From Bacillota bacterium (GTDB lineage: Bacteria; Bacillota; Clostridia; Acetivibrionales; JAFADI01): a DNA stretch of 64,000 bases. This document shows positions 40,884-50,329 of this stretch, piece after piece. Under the pieces are notes generated by a model. It saw nothing but the letters and a program-made list of their open reading frames with translations. It was not told the DNA's origin and did no database searches. A program made the position numbers and the translations under genes. The stretch spans positions 12,100-76,099 of the forward strand of contig JAFADI010000236.1 of NCBI GenBank assembly GCA_023424965.1. Direction: 5' to 3'. Positions within the stretch are counted from its first letter, which is position 1; each line of letters starts with the position of its first letter.

Positions 40884-40912
40884 TTGACATGAGAAGGTTG
40901 AGCGTTTAGAAT
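40884..40912 (+). promoter_or_regulatory. Strong promoter for iorAB
   Basis: TTGACA (40884-40889), exactly 17 bp, TAGAAT (40907-40912). Transcription would start near 40919, leaving a leader of about 135 nt. A long imperfect inverted repeat (TAGAATTTA / TAAATTCTA, 40907-40974, with inner ATAATAAA / TTTATTAT) overlaps the -10 and could be an operator. Confidence 0.7.
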
Positions 40913-40979
40913 TTATTTAGGGATGGCCGGATAATAAATTTCTTCTTTTATTATCAAACATTCCTTAAATTCTATTTCC

Positions 40980-41040
40980 GACAGTTGGAAACACCTTTTG
41001 AAGCTTCTCTCTTCTCTTATTTCAACTGTCAATTTTTATT
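40980..41040 (+). terminator. Attenuator-like hairpin in the iorA leader
   Basis: GACAGTTG (40980-40987) pairs perfectly with CAACTGTC (41023-41030), extended by AAA/TTT with a bulge; the loop is about 30 nt. AATTTTTATTT follows. It lies between the promoter and iorA. Confidence 0.5.
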
Positions 41041-41055
41041 TGAACGGGGGATTTT

Positions 41056-42807
41056 ATGAGGAAGCTTATGCTTGGTAATGAAGCCGTTGCCAGGGGCGCC
41101 TATGAGGCGGGCGTGACAGTCGCCGCCGCCTATCCGGGAACGCCCAGCACCGAAATTACAGAGAATGTCGCAAAATATGATGAGATATACTCGGAATGGT
41201 CACCCAACGAGAAGGTGTCCCTCGAGGTTGCCATCGGTGCTTCCATCGCAGGAGCCAGGTCTCTTTGCGCCATGAAGCACGTGGGACTCAATGTGGCCGC
41301 CGACCCTCTTTTTACCGTATCCTATACGGGAGTGAACGGGGGACTTGTCATCGTTGTGGCGGATGACCCGGGAATGCACAGTTCCCAGAACGAGCAGGAC
41401 AGCAGGTTCTATGCAAGGTCTTCAAAGGTTCCCATGCTGGAGCCTTCAGACAGCCAGGAATGTAAGGATTTCGTGCGGACGGCCTATGAAATCAGCGAGG
41501 AATTCGACTGTCCCGTGCTTGTGAGGCTTTCCACAAGGGTGGCCCACTCACAGAGCCCTGTTGCGTTAAACGAAAAATCCGGGTTTACACTGAAAGAATA
41601 TAAAAAGGATTTCAATAAATATGTGATGATGCCCGCCATGGCCAGAAAAAGGCATGGTGAGGTTGAAAAGAGAATGGCCGCACTGAGGGAATTTTCTGAT
41701 TCCACCCCCTTAAACAAAATCGAATGGGGAAGCAAAAAAATTGGTGTAATCACCAGCGGTATTGCATATCAATATGCAAGAGAAGCCTTTGGCGATGTTT
41801 CCTATTTGAAGCTGGGAATGGTTCATCCGCTGCCCGAAAAGCTCATTGCCGAGTTTGCGGGACAGGTGGAAACCCTTTATGTGGTTGAAGAGCTTGAGCC
41901 CTTCATTGAAGACCAGGTCAAAATGGCAGGCCTCAAAGTGATTGGCAAGGAACTGCTGCCTGTCATGGGCGAACTCAGTGCCCAGCTGGTAGCTGAAAAA
42001 ATACTGGGTAAAAAAGTTGAAGTCTGTAATGCCATAAATGACGCGGTGCCCGTAAGGCCTCCCGTCATGTGTCCGGGATGTCCCCACCGGGGGATGTTCC
42101 ACATCCTCAAAAAGCTCAAGCTCACCGTAAGCGGCGATATCGGCTGTTATACCCTTGGAGCCCTTGCACCCACCGAGTCCATGGATACCTGCATCTGTAT
42201 GGGAGCCAGCGTGAGCGGCGCCCATGGGATGGAAAAAGCGAGAGGAAAGGAATTCGGCAAAAAAACCGTTGCCATTTTAGGCGATTCCACGTTTATACAC
42301 TCAGGAATCACGGGACTGATCGATATTGTCTATAATAAAGGAAACTCCACGGTAATCATCCTGGACAACTCCATTACCGGCATGACGGGCCACCAGCAGA
42401 ACCCCACTACCGGCTACACCATCAAAGGTGAACCTACACGCCAGGTGGATCTGGAAAAGCTGGCCCGGGCGGTAGGCGTCGAAAGGGTAACCGTGGTGGA
42501 TCCCTTTGACTTGAAGGAATTTGAACGGGTCGTCCGGGAGGAAACCTCCGCAGAGGAACCTTCGGTGATCATCTCCCAGAGGCCCTGCGCACTTTTGAAA
42601 AGCGTCCGGTTTGAAGGCCCCCAGAGGATCCAACTGGCCAAATGTAAAAAATGTAAGCTCTGCCTGACCATCGGATGTCCCGCCATTGTTGACAAGGGCG
42701 ACTGCATTGAGGTCAACGAAGCCCTGTGCGTAGGCTGCAAGCTTTGCAGCAAGGTGTGCAATTTCAAAGCGATAGAAAAGGCGGGTGATAGCGATGGAAA
42801 AGCTTAA
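41056..42807 (+). CDS. iorA: Indolepyruvate:ferredoxin oxidoreductase, alpha subunit
   Basis: 583 residues. With IorB it oxidises arylpyruvates (indole-, phenyl-, hydroxyphenylpyruvate) with CoA and ferredoxin to arylacetyl-CoA and CO2, and can run in reverse. N-terminal pyrimidine-binding domain (AAAYPGTPSTEITENVA), then the TPP domain: PVMCPGCPHRGMF, GDIGCYTLGALAP, CMGASVSGAHGMEKA, AILGDSTFIHSG with N about 20 residues on in LDNSITGMTGHQQNP. The C terminus carries two 4Fe-4S motifs (CKKCKLCLTIGCP; CVGCKLCSKVC). RBS CGGGGG. Overlaps iorB by 14 nt. Confidence 0.95.
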   Translation: MRKLMLGNEAVARGAYEAGVTVAAAYPGTPSTEITENVAKYDEIYSEWSPNEKVSLEVAIGASIAGARSLCAMKHVGLNVAADPLFTVSYTGVNGGLVIVVADDPGMHSSQNEQDSRFYARSSKVPMLEPSDSQECKDFVRTAYEISEEFDCPVLVRLSTRVAHSQSPVALNEKSGFTLKEYKKDFNKYVMMPAMARKRHGEVEKRMAALREFSDSTPLNKIEWGSKKIGVITSGIAYQYAREAFGDVSYLKLGMVHPLPEKLIAEFAGQVETLYVVEELEPFIEDQVKMAGLKVIGKELLPVMGELSAQLVAEKILGKKVEVCNAINDAVPVRPPVMCPGCPHRGMFHILKKLKLTVSGDIGCYTLGALAPTESMDTCICMGASVSGAHGMEKARGKEFGKKTVAILGDSTFIHSGITGLIDIVYNKGNSTVIILDNSITGMTGHQQNPTTGYTIKGEPTRQVDLEKLARAVGVERVTVVDPFDLKEFERVVREETSAEEPSVIISQRPCALLKSVRFEGPQRIQLAKCKKCKLCLTIGCPAIVDKGDCIEVNEALCVGCKLCSKVCNFKAIEKAGDSDGKA

Positions 42808-43366
42808 TATAATGCTGGTTGGCGTTGGCGGACAGGGAACCCTTCTCGCCAGCAGGGTGCTGGGAAATGTGGCGTTGAAAATGGACTTCGACGTGAAGGT
42901 TTCGGAAGTGCACGGCATGTCCCAGAGAGGCGGCAGCGTGGTGACCTATGTCAAATTCGACAAAAAGGTTTACTCACCCCTCATCGAAAAGGGTGAAGCG
43001 GACCTTATCCTCGCCTTTGAGCAACTGGAAGCCCTCCGGTGGATCGAATACCTGAAGGAAGGCGGACGGATGATCATCAACGAGCAAAAAATCAATCCCA
43101 TGCCCGTCATTATCGGCAAAGCAAAATACCCGGAAGATATTCTGGGCAAAATAAAGGAAAACTATCAAAATACCGTTTCCATCGATGCGCTAAAAATTGC
43201 CAGGCAGTGCGGGAACATAAAGGCGGTTAACATCGTTCTTCTCGGCTTGCTGGCCAAATCCACGGACATTGATAAAAATATCTGGCTTGACGCCATAAAG
43301 GAAACAGTACCGCCGAAGCTGCTTGAGGTGAACCTTAAGGCATTTGAAGCGGGATACACATTGTAA
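42794..43366 (+). CDS. iorB: Indolepyruvate:ferredoxin oxidoreductase, beta subunit
   Basis: About 190 residues from ATG 42794 (in-frame GTG 42785 adds three). This is the gamma-type domain of 2-oxoacid:ferredoxin oxidoreductases: MLVGVGGQGTLLASRVLGNVA, EVHGMSQRGGSVVTYV and LIEKGEADLILAFEQLEALR. It forms the heterotetramer with IorA. Translationally coupled to iorA; a 230-bp gap with no clear terminator separates it from the second paaK. Confidence 0.94.
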   Translation: MEKLNIMLVGVGGQGTLLASRVLGNVALKMDFDVKVSEVHGMSQRGGSVVTYVKFDKKVYSPLIEKGEADLILAFEQLEALRWIEYLKEGGRMIINEQKINPMPVIIGKAKYPEDILGKIKENYQNTVSIDALKIARQCGNIKAVNIVLLGLLAKSTDIDKNIWLDAIKETVPPKLLEVNLKAFEAGYTL

Positions 43367-43598
43367 TTTTGGCTTTTGGCCTGTTTGCTTTTGTGTGGGG
43401 CGGTGAATCCGTAATCCCTGAAAGCTATTCCCAGGGGGGAGTATAAGGCTTTAATCATAGCTTTGCTACTTTTATATTAAAGAGATGGAACCCTAACAAG
43501 GATTGATTTGTCGTTCCCGCCATTTGCAATGCAGCCTGGCCGGGTCAGACATATTCTGTCCTTATGGTTCGCTGTCTCTTGGGACAGGGGGTTTATGC

Positions 43599-44900
43599 AT
43601 GCAGTACTGGAATCCGACATACGAATGTATGTCCAGAGAAGAGATGTCCAGGGTACAAACGGATCGTCTTATCAATACGGTAAAAAGGATTTACCACAAT
43701 GTTCCCTTTTACAGGGACAAAATGCAGAAGAAGGGCATCGAGCCCGGAGACATCAAAACCGTAGAAGATTTAAAAAAACTGCCTTTTACTTACAAACAGG
43801 ATTTGAGAGATACTTATCCCTATGGGCTTTTTGCGGTTCCCATGAGCGAGATCATAAGAATCCATGCCTCCTCCGGTACCACGGGAAGGCAAACGGTCGT
43901 AGGTTATACCCGAAAGGACATCGATACCTGGTCTGAGGTAATGGCGAGAACCTTGACCTGTGCGGGCGCCGACAAGGACTCCTTTATCCAGGTGGCCTAC
44001 GGCTACGGCTTGTTTACCGGAGGTCTTGGGGCCCATTACGGAGCCGAAAGGATCGGCGCTTCGGTAATTCCCATTTCCGGCGGCAATACAAAGCGCCAGC
44101 TCCAGATCATGAAGGATTTCGGCACCACACTTCTTGCCTGTACGCCTTCTTACGCCCTCTACATGGCGGAAGAAATGGAAGAGGCGGGGATTAAAAAAGA
44201 AGACTTGAAGCTCAAGGCCGGAGTTTTCGGAGCCGAGCCCTGGTCCTCCAACATGAGGAATGAAATCGAAGAGAGGCTTGGAATACTGGCCATCGACATT
44301 TACGGACTCAGTGAGGTCATCGGTCCCGGTGTGGCCACCGAGTGCCCCTGCAAAAACGGACTGCATATCCAGGAGGACCATTTCATACCGGAGATTATCG
44401 ATCCTGTGACGGAAGAAGTGCTTCCCTACGGTTCAAAGGGTGAGCTGGTATTCACCACCATCACCAAGGAGGGCTTGCCGTTGATCCGGTACAGGACCCG
44501 CGACATATCGTCCCTGGACTATGAGACCTGTGAATGCGGAAGAACGCTGGTGCGCATGAGCAAGGTTTCCGGCAGGACCGACGATATGTTGATCATCCGG
44601 GGCGTAAATGTTTTCCCCTCACAGATTGAAAGCGTGCTGCTGGAAATCGGGGAAACGGCACCCCATTACCTGTTGATTGTAGACAGGGTGGATAACCTGG
44701 ACAATCTGGAGGTATGGGTTGAAATGACCCCCAACCTCTTCTCCGACGAAGTGAAAAAAATTGAAGACATTGAAAAGAAGATTAAGAGGGAAATCGAGAG
44801 CACTCTCGGCATAAACGCAAAAGTAAGGCTTGTGGAGCCGAAGACCATTGAAAGAAGCGAAGGCAAGGCCAAACGGGTGATTGACAAGCGCAAGCTCTGA
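43599..44900 (+). CDS. paaK: Phenylacetate-CoA ligase (AMP-forming), copy 2
   Basis: 433 residues from ATG 43599 (AGGGGG 8 nt upstream; the longer frame from 43503 lacks homology). It shares every motif with copy 1: HASSGTTGRQTVVGYT, YGYGLFTGGLGAHYG, DIYGLSEVIGPGVATEC, GRTDDMLIIRGVNVFPSQIES and KAKRVIDKR. Substrate-pocket stretches differ (GAERIGASVIPISGGNTKRQ against GLEKAGITVVPASSGNSERQ), so the two probably prefer different aryl acids. It precedes the ACT protein by 48 nt. Confidence 0.93.
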   Translation: MQYWNPTYECMSREEMSRVQTDRLINTVKRIYHNVPFYRDKMQKKGIEPGDIKTVEDLKKLPFTYKQDLRDTYPYGLFAVPMSEIIRIHASSGTTGRQTVVGYTRKDIDTWSEVMARTLTCAGADKDSFIQVAYGYGLFTGGLGAHYGAERIGASVIPISGGNTKRQLQIMKDFGTTLLACTPSYALYMAEEMEEAGIKKEDLKLKAGVFGAEPWSSNMRNEIEERLGILAIDIYGLSEVIGPGVATECPCKNGLHIQEDHFIPEIIDPVTEEVLPYGSKGELVFTTITKEGLPLIRYRTRDISSLDYETCECGRTLVRMSKVSGRTDDMLIIRGVNVFPSQIESVLLEIGETAPHYLLIVDRVDNLDNLEVWVEMTPNLFSDEVKKIEDIEKKIKREIESTLGINAKVRLVEPKTIERSEGKAKRVIDKRKL

Positions 44901-44948
44901 AAGGACGCTTTATAGGACCTAAATATAATATTTTAGGAGGTATGTGTT

Positions 44949-45380
44949 ATGTTAGTAAAACAGATTTCTGTGTTTCTTGAGAACAAATCCGGCAGGCTGG
45001 CGGAGGTTACAAGAATCCTCGGTGAAAACAGCATTAACATCAGCGCATTGTCAATTGCCGATACCACCGACTTCGGCATATTACGGCTCATCGTCAACGA
45101 CCCGGAGAAGACAAAAACGGCACTGGAAGAGAACGGCTTTGCGGCCAGCTATACCAACGTTATCGCCATCGGCGTGGCGGACCGTCCCGGAGGCCTGGCC
45201 ACGGCTCTGGACATACTGGACAAAGAAGCCATCGGAATCGAATACATGTATGCCTTTGTGGGAAAGGGCGGGAGTGAGGCTTTTGTCATCCTGCGGGTGG
45301 AAGAGCCCGACAAGGCGGTGGCTGTGCTGTCGCAGAACAACATAAAGGTGCTTTCTTCCGACGAGGTTTACGGAATGTAG
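44949..45380 (+). CDS. Double ACT-domain protein, probable amino-acid sensor
   Basis: 143 residues with GGAGG before the ATG. Two ACT domains: residues 1-68 (VKQISVFLENKSGRLAEVTRILGENSINISAL) and 70-140 (IGVADRPGGLATALDILDKEAIGIEYMYAF). ACT domains bind amino acids at their interface. The stand-alone double ACT protein next to paaK/iorAB recurs in Clostridia and probably reports aromatic amino acid levels, but no catalytic or DNA-binding domain is present; how the signal is passed on is unknown. Confidence 0.85.
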   Translation: MLVKQISVFLENKSGRLAEVTRILGENSINISALSIADTTDFGILRLIVNDPEKTKTALEENGFAASYTNVIAIGVADRPGGLATALDILDKEAIGIEYMYAFVGKGGSEAFVILRVEEPDKAVAVLSQNNIKVLSSDEVYGM

Positions 45381-45460
45381 TTTTCAGACATAAGTTATTC
45401 CCTTTTCGTATAAGTAATTGAAACACAAAATATTGTTATAAAAATAAAGAGGGGATATTG

Positions 45461-45661
45461 ATGGAAAAGAAATTATATCTTTCCGATACGGATAAAAAGG
45501 TTGGCGGCGTCTGTGGGGGCATCGGGGAATATTTTGGAATCGACCCCACCCTGGTAAGGATTATTACTTTTCTGGCCATATTCATGAGCGGTGTCTTCGG
45601 CGGCCTCATTGTTTATTTCATCGCCTGGGCCATCATACCCAGCAGGCCCAATCACTTTTAA
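45461..45661 (+). CDS. PspC domain-containing membrane protein
   Basis: 66 residues from ATG 45461 (GAGGGG 6-7 nt upstream; TTG 45458 is the alternative). PspC domain: KLYLSDTDKKVGGVCGGIGEYFGIDPTLVRI then one or two hydrophobic segments (ITFLAIFMSGVFGGLIVYFIAWAII). PspC proteins sense envelope stress or act as small membrane factors. Monocistronic with a strong terminator. Confidence 0.93.
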   Translation: MEKKLYLSDTDKKVGGVCGGIGEYFGIDPTLVRIITFLAIFMSGVFGGLIVYFIAWAIIPSRPNHF

Positions 45662-45669
45662 GAGCTTCC

Positions 45670-45705
45670 AACGCCCTATGAATTTTTCATAGGGCGTTTG
45701 TTTTT
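45670..45705 (+). terminator. Terminator after the pspC gene
   Basis: AACGCCCTATGAA (45670-45682) pairs with TTCATAGGGCGTT (45686-45698) around a TTT loop, then a T-rich tail. Confidence 0.9.
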
Positions 45706-45720
45706 CGCTGGGCAAATATA

Positions 45721-45749
45721 TTGATAAACCCGTAAAATGTTGTTAAAAT
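45721..45749 (+). promoter_or_regulatory. Putative smc-ftsY promoter
   Basis: TTGATA (45721-45726), 17 bp, TAAAAT (45744-45749), 50 bp before the smc start and just after a terminator. Confidence 0.6.
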
Positions 45750-45798
45750 TAGAAAAGTACGTTACACAGAAAATATTTTCAAAACAGAGGTGTATGCT

Positions 45799-48700
45799 TT
45801 GTACCTTAAAAAGCTTGACATACAGGGATTTAAATCCTTTGCGGACAAGATTGCACTGGAATTCAACGCTGGAATCACATCCGTCGTAGGTCCTAACGGA
45901 AGCGGAAAAAGCAATATTGCGGATGCGGTGCGGTGGGTTCTGGGGGAGCAGAGTGCCAGGACCCTGAGAGGCAGCAGGATGGAGGACATCATTTTTGCCG
46001 GTACCGAGCACCGGAAACCCCTTGGTTTTGCCGAGGTTTCCCTCACCATTGACAATTCCGACGGCAAGCTGCCGGTGAGCTTCAGTGAAGTGACGGTAAC
46101 CCGAAGGGTATACCGTTCCGGTGAAAGTGAATATCTTATCAACAAGACGTCATGTCGTCTTAAAGACATACATGAGCTGTTTCTAGATACCGGTATCGGC
46201 AAGGACGGCTATTCCATCATAGGCCAGGGCCGGGTCGACGAGATCCTCAGTACAAAATCCGAAGACCGGAGGCAAATTTTCGAAGAAGCCTCCGGCATCA
46301 TGAAATATAAGGTCCGGAAGCTGGAAGCCGAAAAAAAGCTTGAGCAGACGGAACAGAACCTGATAAGGATCAACGACATCATCGTAGAGCTGGAAAATCA
46401 GCTTGAGCCTTTGCGGCAGCAGTCCGAGGTGGCAAAAAAATATCTGAACCTGAGGGAAAGCCTCAAGGAGCTTGAAGTTAACGTATATATTGAGAACATA
46501 TCCAAGTTCAAGGAAAAACTCAAAGAATTCCATGAGCAATATGATACGATAAAAGAAAATATCGACTGTGAAAACCTCAAGCTTGAAAATGTGACGGGAA
46601 AAAACAGGCAGAAAACGGACCACCTCAAGCGGCTGGATGAAAAGCTGGAGCATTCCAGACAGGAGTTTTACGGCCTGGAAGGAAACCTGGAGCGGTGCAA
46701 CTCCGAAATCAAGGTAAATGACGAAAAAATCAATAACCTTGAACACAATATCGCGCGCCTGGATTCCGAAATCAAGGAAATATCCCAGAAGGTAGAGCAG
46801 TATTCCCAGGAGGAAGGATCAAAACAGCAAAAGATAGCTTATCTCAACAAAAGGTACGAGGATTATTCCACCAAACTCAAGGACTATGAGCAGCAGATGG
46901 AGGTCATTCTTGCTACCCTTGACGAGAATGAACGCCATATTGAAGAGCTTAAAGCCAGCATCATGGACAAGCTGGATTTGGTATCCGACAAGAAAACTCT
47001 CATCAATAACACCAGAGCCCATATAGACAACCTGAAAAAAAGACATAATAATATCACAAACGAAATATACCATCTGACCCTTGAAAAAGATAAAGAGCTG
47101 ATCCGAAAAGAAGACCTGGCGGAGAGTATCGGAAAAACGAAAAATGAGTTGAAGCACTCAAAAGAAAAGCTGGAGGAGCTTTCCGGAGAGAAAAAGCAGC
47201 TGGAATCGGAGCTGGACGGTTTGACAAAACAGCAGAACGGCATCCGGTCCGACCTGCATGTAAAAAGCTCCAGGCAGAAAATGCTTCAGGACATGGAAAG
47301 AAACCTGGAGGGCTACAACCGGAGTGTAAAGGAAATCCTTCAGGCCTGCAGGCAGAACCCGGACCTTGGGAAGGGCATTTATGGCGCTTTGGCCCAGCTC
47401 ATCACCGTTGACAAAAAATATGAAACTGCCATTGAAATGTCTCTCGGCAGTGCCCTTCAGAACATCGCTGCCAATACGGAGGAAGATGCCAAGAAGGCCA
47501 TCGAATATTTAAAGAGCCACAAACTGGGGCGTGCCACCTTCCTGCCCATCAGTTCCGTCAACGGGAGGACTTTTGATGCGGGTACCCTGAAGGAAATTAA
47601 AATGCAGCCGGGCTTTTGCGGCATCGGTTCCGACCTTGTGGAATGCAATCCAAAATTCTCAGGAATTATCTTAAGCTTTCTGGGACGTACCGTTGTGGTG
47701 GAAAACCTGGATGCGGGCATCAAAATAGCCAGAAAGTTCAACTACAGCTTCCGGATTGTCACCCTGGAGGGTGATATATTGAGCACCAGCGGTTCCATGT
47801 CGGGAGGCAGCATCGAGAACAGAGGTCCGGGCATATTGAGCAGGAACAGGGAAATACAGGAAATCAGGGAAGACTTGGAACGGTTGAGAAAAGATGAAAT
47901 CCAGGTACAGGAGAAAATAGACACCGTCATCACCATGGTGAAAGAGGTTTCCACCGAAGCCTCCCTTGAAGAGGAAAAGGTGAGGAACAACGAACTTGTA
48001 AGAATAAGGGATGAAAGCCATTTGGCCCTGGTGGAGGAAAATATCAAGAAATGCGATGCAAAGTCCGGGATGTTAAAAGGCGAACAGGCACAACTGGTCA
48101 GGCAGGAAGCCGAAACGGCGTCGGAGCTTTCCAGGTATCAGTCGGAACTGGATACCATGGAGCAGGACATGGCGGAAACCAAGAGAATTATCGCCGAAAA
48201 CCAGGAGAAGCACAAAGAGGACCAGTCGGTGAGGGATGCTCTCCACAATGACATCATGGACTTTAAAATCTCGGTAAATTCAATCCTGGAGAGCCTTGAA
48301 GGCGTTAAAGAGGCCATGGTCAGGATCACGGACGAGAAAGAAACTTTAAACAGGAGCATCCACCGGAAAAATAGTGAAAAGCTAAAAAACAATGAGGAGA
48401 TAAAGTCCCTCAGGGAAAAGAATGAAGGTCTCCGTGCCATCATAAAAGGCTTTGAAGAGGAAAAGACCGGAAGGACCCTTGAAATCGACAGGATTTCGGA
48501 GGAAAAACGGGTACTGGAAGAAGAGTTGTACGACACCGTCAATGTCATAAAGGATATAAACAAAAATATCGTCCTGCTGCAGGAAGACTTCAACCGTCTG
48601 GAAGTAAAAAAGGCCAAGATTGAGGCTGAAATGGAAGCCATCCAGAACAGGATGTGGGACGAATATGAGCTTACCTATACCAATGCCCTTGAGCTCAGGA

Positions 48701-49371
48701 AGGATATCGGCAGCATTCCTCAGGCCCAGAAGAGGATCAACGAGTACAGGACCGAAATAAAGGAACTGGGTCCGGTCAACGTTGCAGCCATTGAGGAGTA
48801 TATAAAAACCAAGGAAAGATATGAATTCATGTCCCATCAGAAAAATGACATGGAACAGGCAAAGGAGAAGCTCCACAGGGTCATCTACGAAATGACCTCG
48901 ATTATGAAGAGGCAGTTTATGGAGCAGTTCAAGCTCATTAATGAAAATTTCAATATTGTTTTTAAGGAACTCTTCGACGGAGGACGGGCGGAGTTAATCC
49001 TGGTAGACAAGGAGAATGTACTGGAAAGCGGCATAGAAATTGAAGTTCAACCGCCGGGCAAAAAGCTTCAGAACATGATGCTGCTCTCCGGAGGAGAACG
49101 GGCCTTTACTGCCATCGCGCTGCTTTTTTCCATCCTCAGGCTGAGGCCCACGCCTTTTTGCATTCTGGATGAGATTGAGGCAGCCCTGGACGATGCCAAC
49201 GTATACAGGTTTGCCCAGTATATCAAGGGCTTCTCCGAAAAGACCCAGTTTATTATGGTTACACACAGAAAAGGCACCATGGAAGCTGCAGACACCCTGT
49301 ACGGAGTGACAATGCAGGAGCACGGCATATCGAAGATCGTATCCATGCGCATGGGCGAGAAGGCAAGCTGA
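45799..49371 (+). CDS. smc: Chromosome segregation protein SMC
   Basis: About 1190 residues from a TTG start that gives the canonical MYLKKLDIQGFKSFADK; GAGG is 8 nt upstream, whereas GTG 45790 overlaps that site. Walker A GPNGSGKSN (31-39), a first coiled coil (about 165-500), hinge (about 510-670, GIYGALAQLITVDKKYETAIEMSLG through SGSMSGG), second coiled coil, then signature LLSGGERAFTAIALLF and Walker B FCILDEIEAALDDANV. It works with ScpA and ScpB (about 37 kb upstream) to compact and separate chromosomes. ftsY follows after 49 nt. Confidence 0.97.
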   Translation: MYLKKLDIQGFKSFADKIALEFNAGITSVVGPNGSGKSNIADAVRWVLGEQSARTLRGSRMEDIIFAGTEHRKPLGFAEVSLTIDNSDGKLPVSFSEVTVTRRVYRSGESEYLINKTSCRLKDIHELFLDTGIGKDGYSIIGQGRVDEILSTKSEDRRQIFEEASGIMKYKVRKLEAEKKLEQTEQNLIRINDIIVELENQLEPLRQQSEVAKKYLNLRESLKELEVNVYIENISKFKEKLKEFHEQYDTIKENIDCENLKLENVTGKNRQKTDHLKRLDEKLEHSRQEFYGLEGNLERCNSEIKVNDEKINNLEHNIARLDSEIKEISQKVEQYSQEEGSKQQKIAYLNKRYEDYSTKLKDYEQQMEVILATLDENERHIEELKASIMDKLDLVSDKKTLINNTRAHIDNLKKRHNNITNEIYHLTLEKDKELIRKEDLAESIGKTKNELKHSKEKLEELSGEKKQLESELDGLTKQQNGIRSDLHVKSSRQKMLQDMERNLEGYNRSVKEILQACRQNPDLGKGIYGALAQLITVDKKYETAIEMSLGSALQNIAANTEEDAKKAIEYLKSHKLGRATFLPISSVNGRTFDAGTLKEIKMQPGFCGIGSDLVECNPKFSGIILSFLGRTVVVENLDAGIKIARKFNYSFRIVTLEGDILSTSGSMSGGSIENRGPGILSRNREIQEIREDLERLRKDEIQVQEKIDTVITMVKEVSTEASLEEEKVRNNELVRIRDESHLALVEENIKKCDAKSGMLKGEQAQLVRQEAETASELSRYQSELDTMEQDMAETKRIIAENQEKHKEDQSVRDALHNDIMDFKISVNSILESLEGVKEAMVRITDEKETLNRSIHRKNSEKLKNNEEIKSLREKNEGLRAIIKGFEEEKTGRTLEIDRISEEKRVLEEELYDTVNVIKDINKNIVLLQEDFNRLEVKKAKIEAEMEAIQNRMWDEYELTYTNALELRKDIGSIPQAQKRINEYRTEIKELGPVNVAAIEEYIKTKERYEFMSHQKNDMEQAKEKLHRVIYEMTSIMKRQFMEQFKLINENFNIVFKELFDGGRAELILVDKENVLESGIEIEVQPPGKKLQNMMLLSGGERAFTAIALLFSILRLRPTPFCILDEIEAALDDANVYRFAQYIKGFSEKTQFIMVTHRKGTMEAADTLYGVTMQEHGISKIVSMRMGEKAS

Positions 49372-49420
49372 TACAGAAACAGAAAGAATAAAAAAGAAAC
49401 AGATATGGAGGAATGCATTC

Positions 49421-50329
49421 ATGGGTTTTTTTGACAGGCTGAAGGATGGACTTCAAAAGACGAGAAAGGGCATTACGGAGAAGATTGACCAGGTTCTGGT
49501 ATCCTTCGGCAAAATCGACGACGAGCTTTTTGACGAACTGGAAGAAATACTGATTACTTCGGATATAGGTATCGAAACCACCCTGAGGATTATCGAAGAC
49601 CTGAAGCGAAAAACGAAGGAAAACAAGCTCACAAATCCCGGCGACATCAAAGAGCTGCTGAAAGAAGAATTAATTGAAATTCTTGCGGAAAATGCTCCGG
49701 AGCTGAAGGTGGAAACCTCTCCTTCGGTAATCGTTGTTATAGGAGTCAATGGAGTTGGTAAAACTACATCAATTGGGAAAATTGCCAACCTGCTGAAACA
49801 AAACGGCAAAAAGGTCATTCTTGCCGCAGGGGACACTTTCCGGGCGGCTGCCATCGACCAACTGGAAATCTGGTCGAACAGGGTTGGAGTGGACGTAATA
49901 AAACAGTCGGAGGGTTCGGACCCCGCAGCCGTCATCTTTGATGCCGTACAGGCTGCAAAATCAAGAAAGGCGGATGTTTTGATCTGTGACACCGCCGGAA
50001 GGCTCCATACAAAGAAAAACCTCATGGAGGAGCTTAAGAAGGTAACAAGGGTCATCGAAAGAGAACTGCCGGGGGCCGGCCGCGAGACGCTGCTTGTCCT
50101 TGACGCCACCACCGGGCAGAATGCCATTTCCCAGGCAAAAACCTTCAGTGAGGTGGCGGATATTTCCGGCATTGTTTTGACCAAGCTGGACGGTACGGCC
50201 AAGGGCGGCATTGTTATCGCCATCAAGTCGGAGCTCAATATCCCCGTCAAGCTGATCGGCGTGGGCGAAAAGATGGAAGACCTGCAGAAATTCGATGCAA
50301 AGGAGTTTGTGGAAGCACTTTTTGCGTGA
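49421..50329 (+). CDS. ftsY: Signal recognition particle receptor FtsY
   Basis: 302 residues. The SRP GTPase that docks ribosome-nascent chains at the membrane. N domain (1-95) then the GTPase domain: G1 GVNGVGKTTSIGKIA (about 108-122), the insertion AAGDTFRAAAIDQLEIW, DTAGRLHTKKNLMEEL (G3) and TKLDGTAKGG (G4). The short, acidic-poor N terminus is normal for Firmicutes. Pairs with smc as in Bacillus. Confidence 0.96.
   Translation: MGFFDRLKDGLQKTRKGITEKIDQVLVSFGKIDDELFDELEEILITSDIGIETTLRIIEDLKRKTKENKLTNPGDIKELLKEELIEILAENAPELKVETSPSVIVVIGVNGVGKTTSIGKIANLLKQNGKKVILAAGDTFRAAAIDQLEIWSNRVGVDVIKQSEGSDPAAVIFDAVQAAKSRKADVLICDTAGRLHTKKNLMEELKKVTRVIERELPGAGRETLLVLDATTGQNAISQAKTFSEVADISGIVLTKLDGTAKGGIVIAIKSELNIPVKLIGVGEKMEDLQKFDAKEFVEALFA

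Noticed and set aside
43503..43598. N-terminal extension of the second phenylacetate-CoA ligase
   Set aside because: No homology to copy 1 in this part; ATG 43599 has AGGGGG at good spacing and aligns with copy 1.
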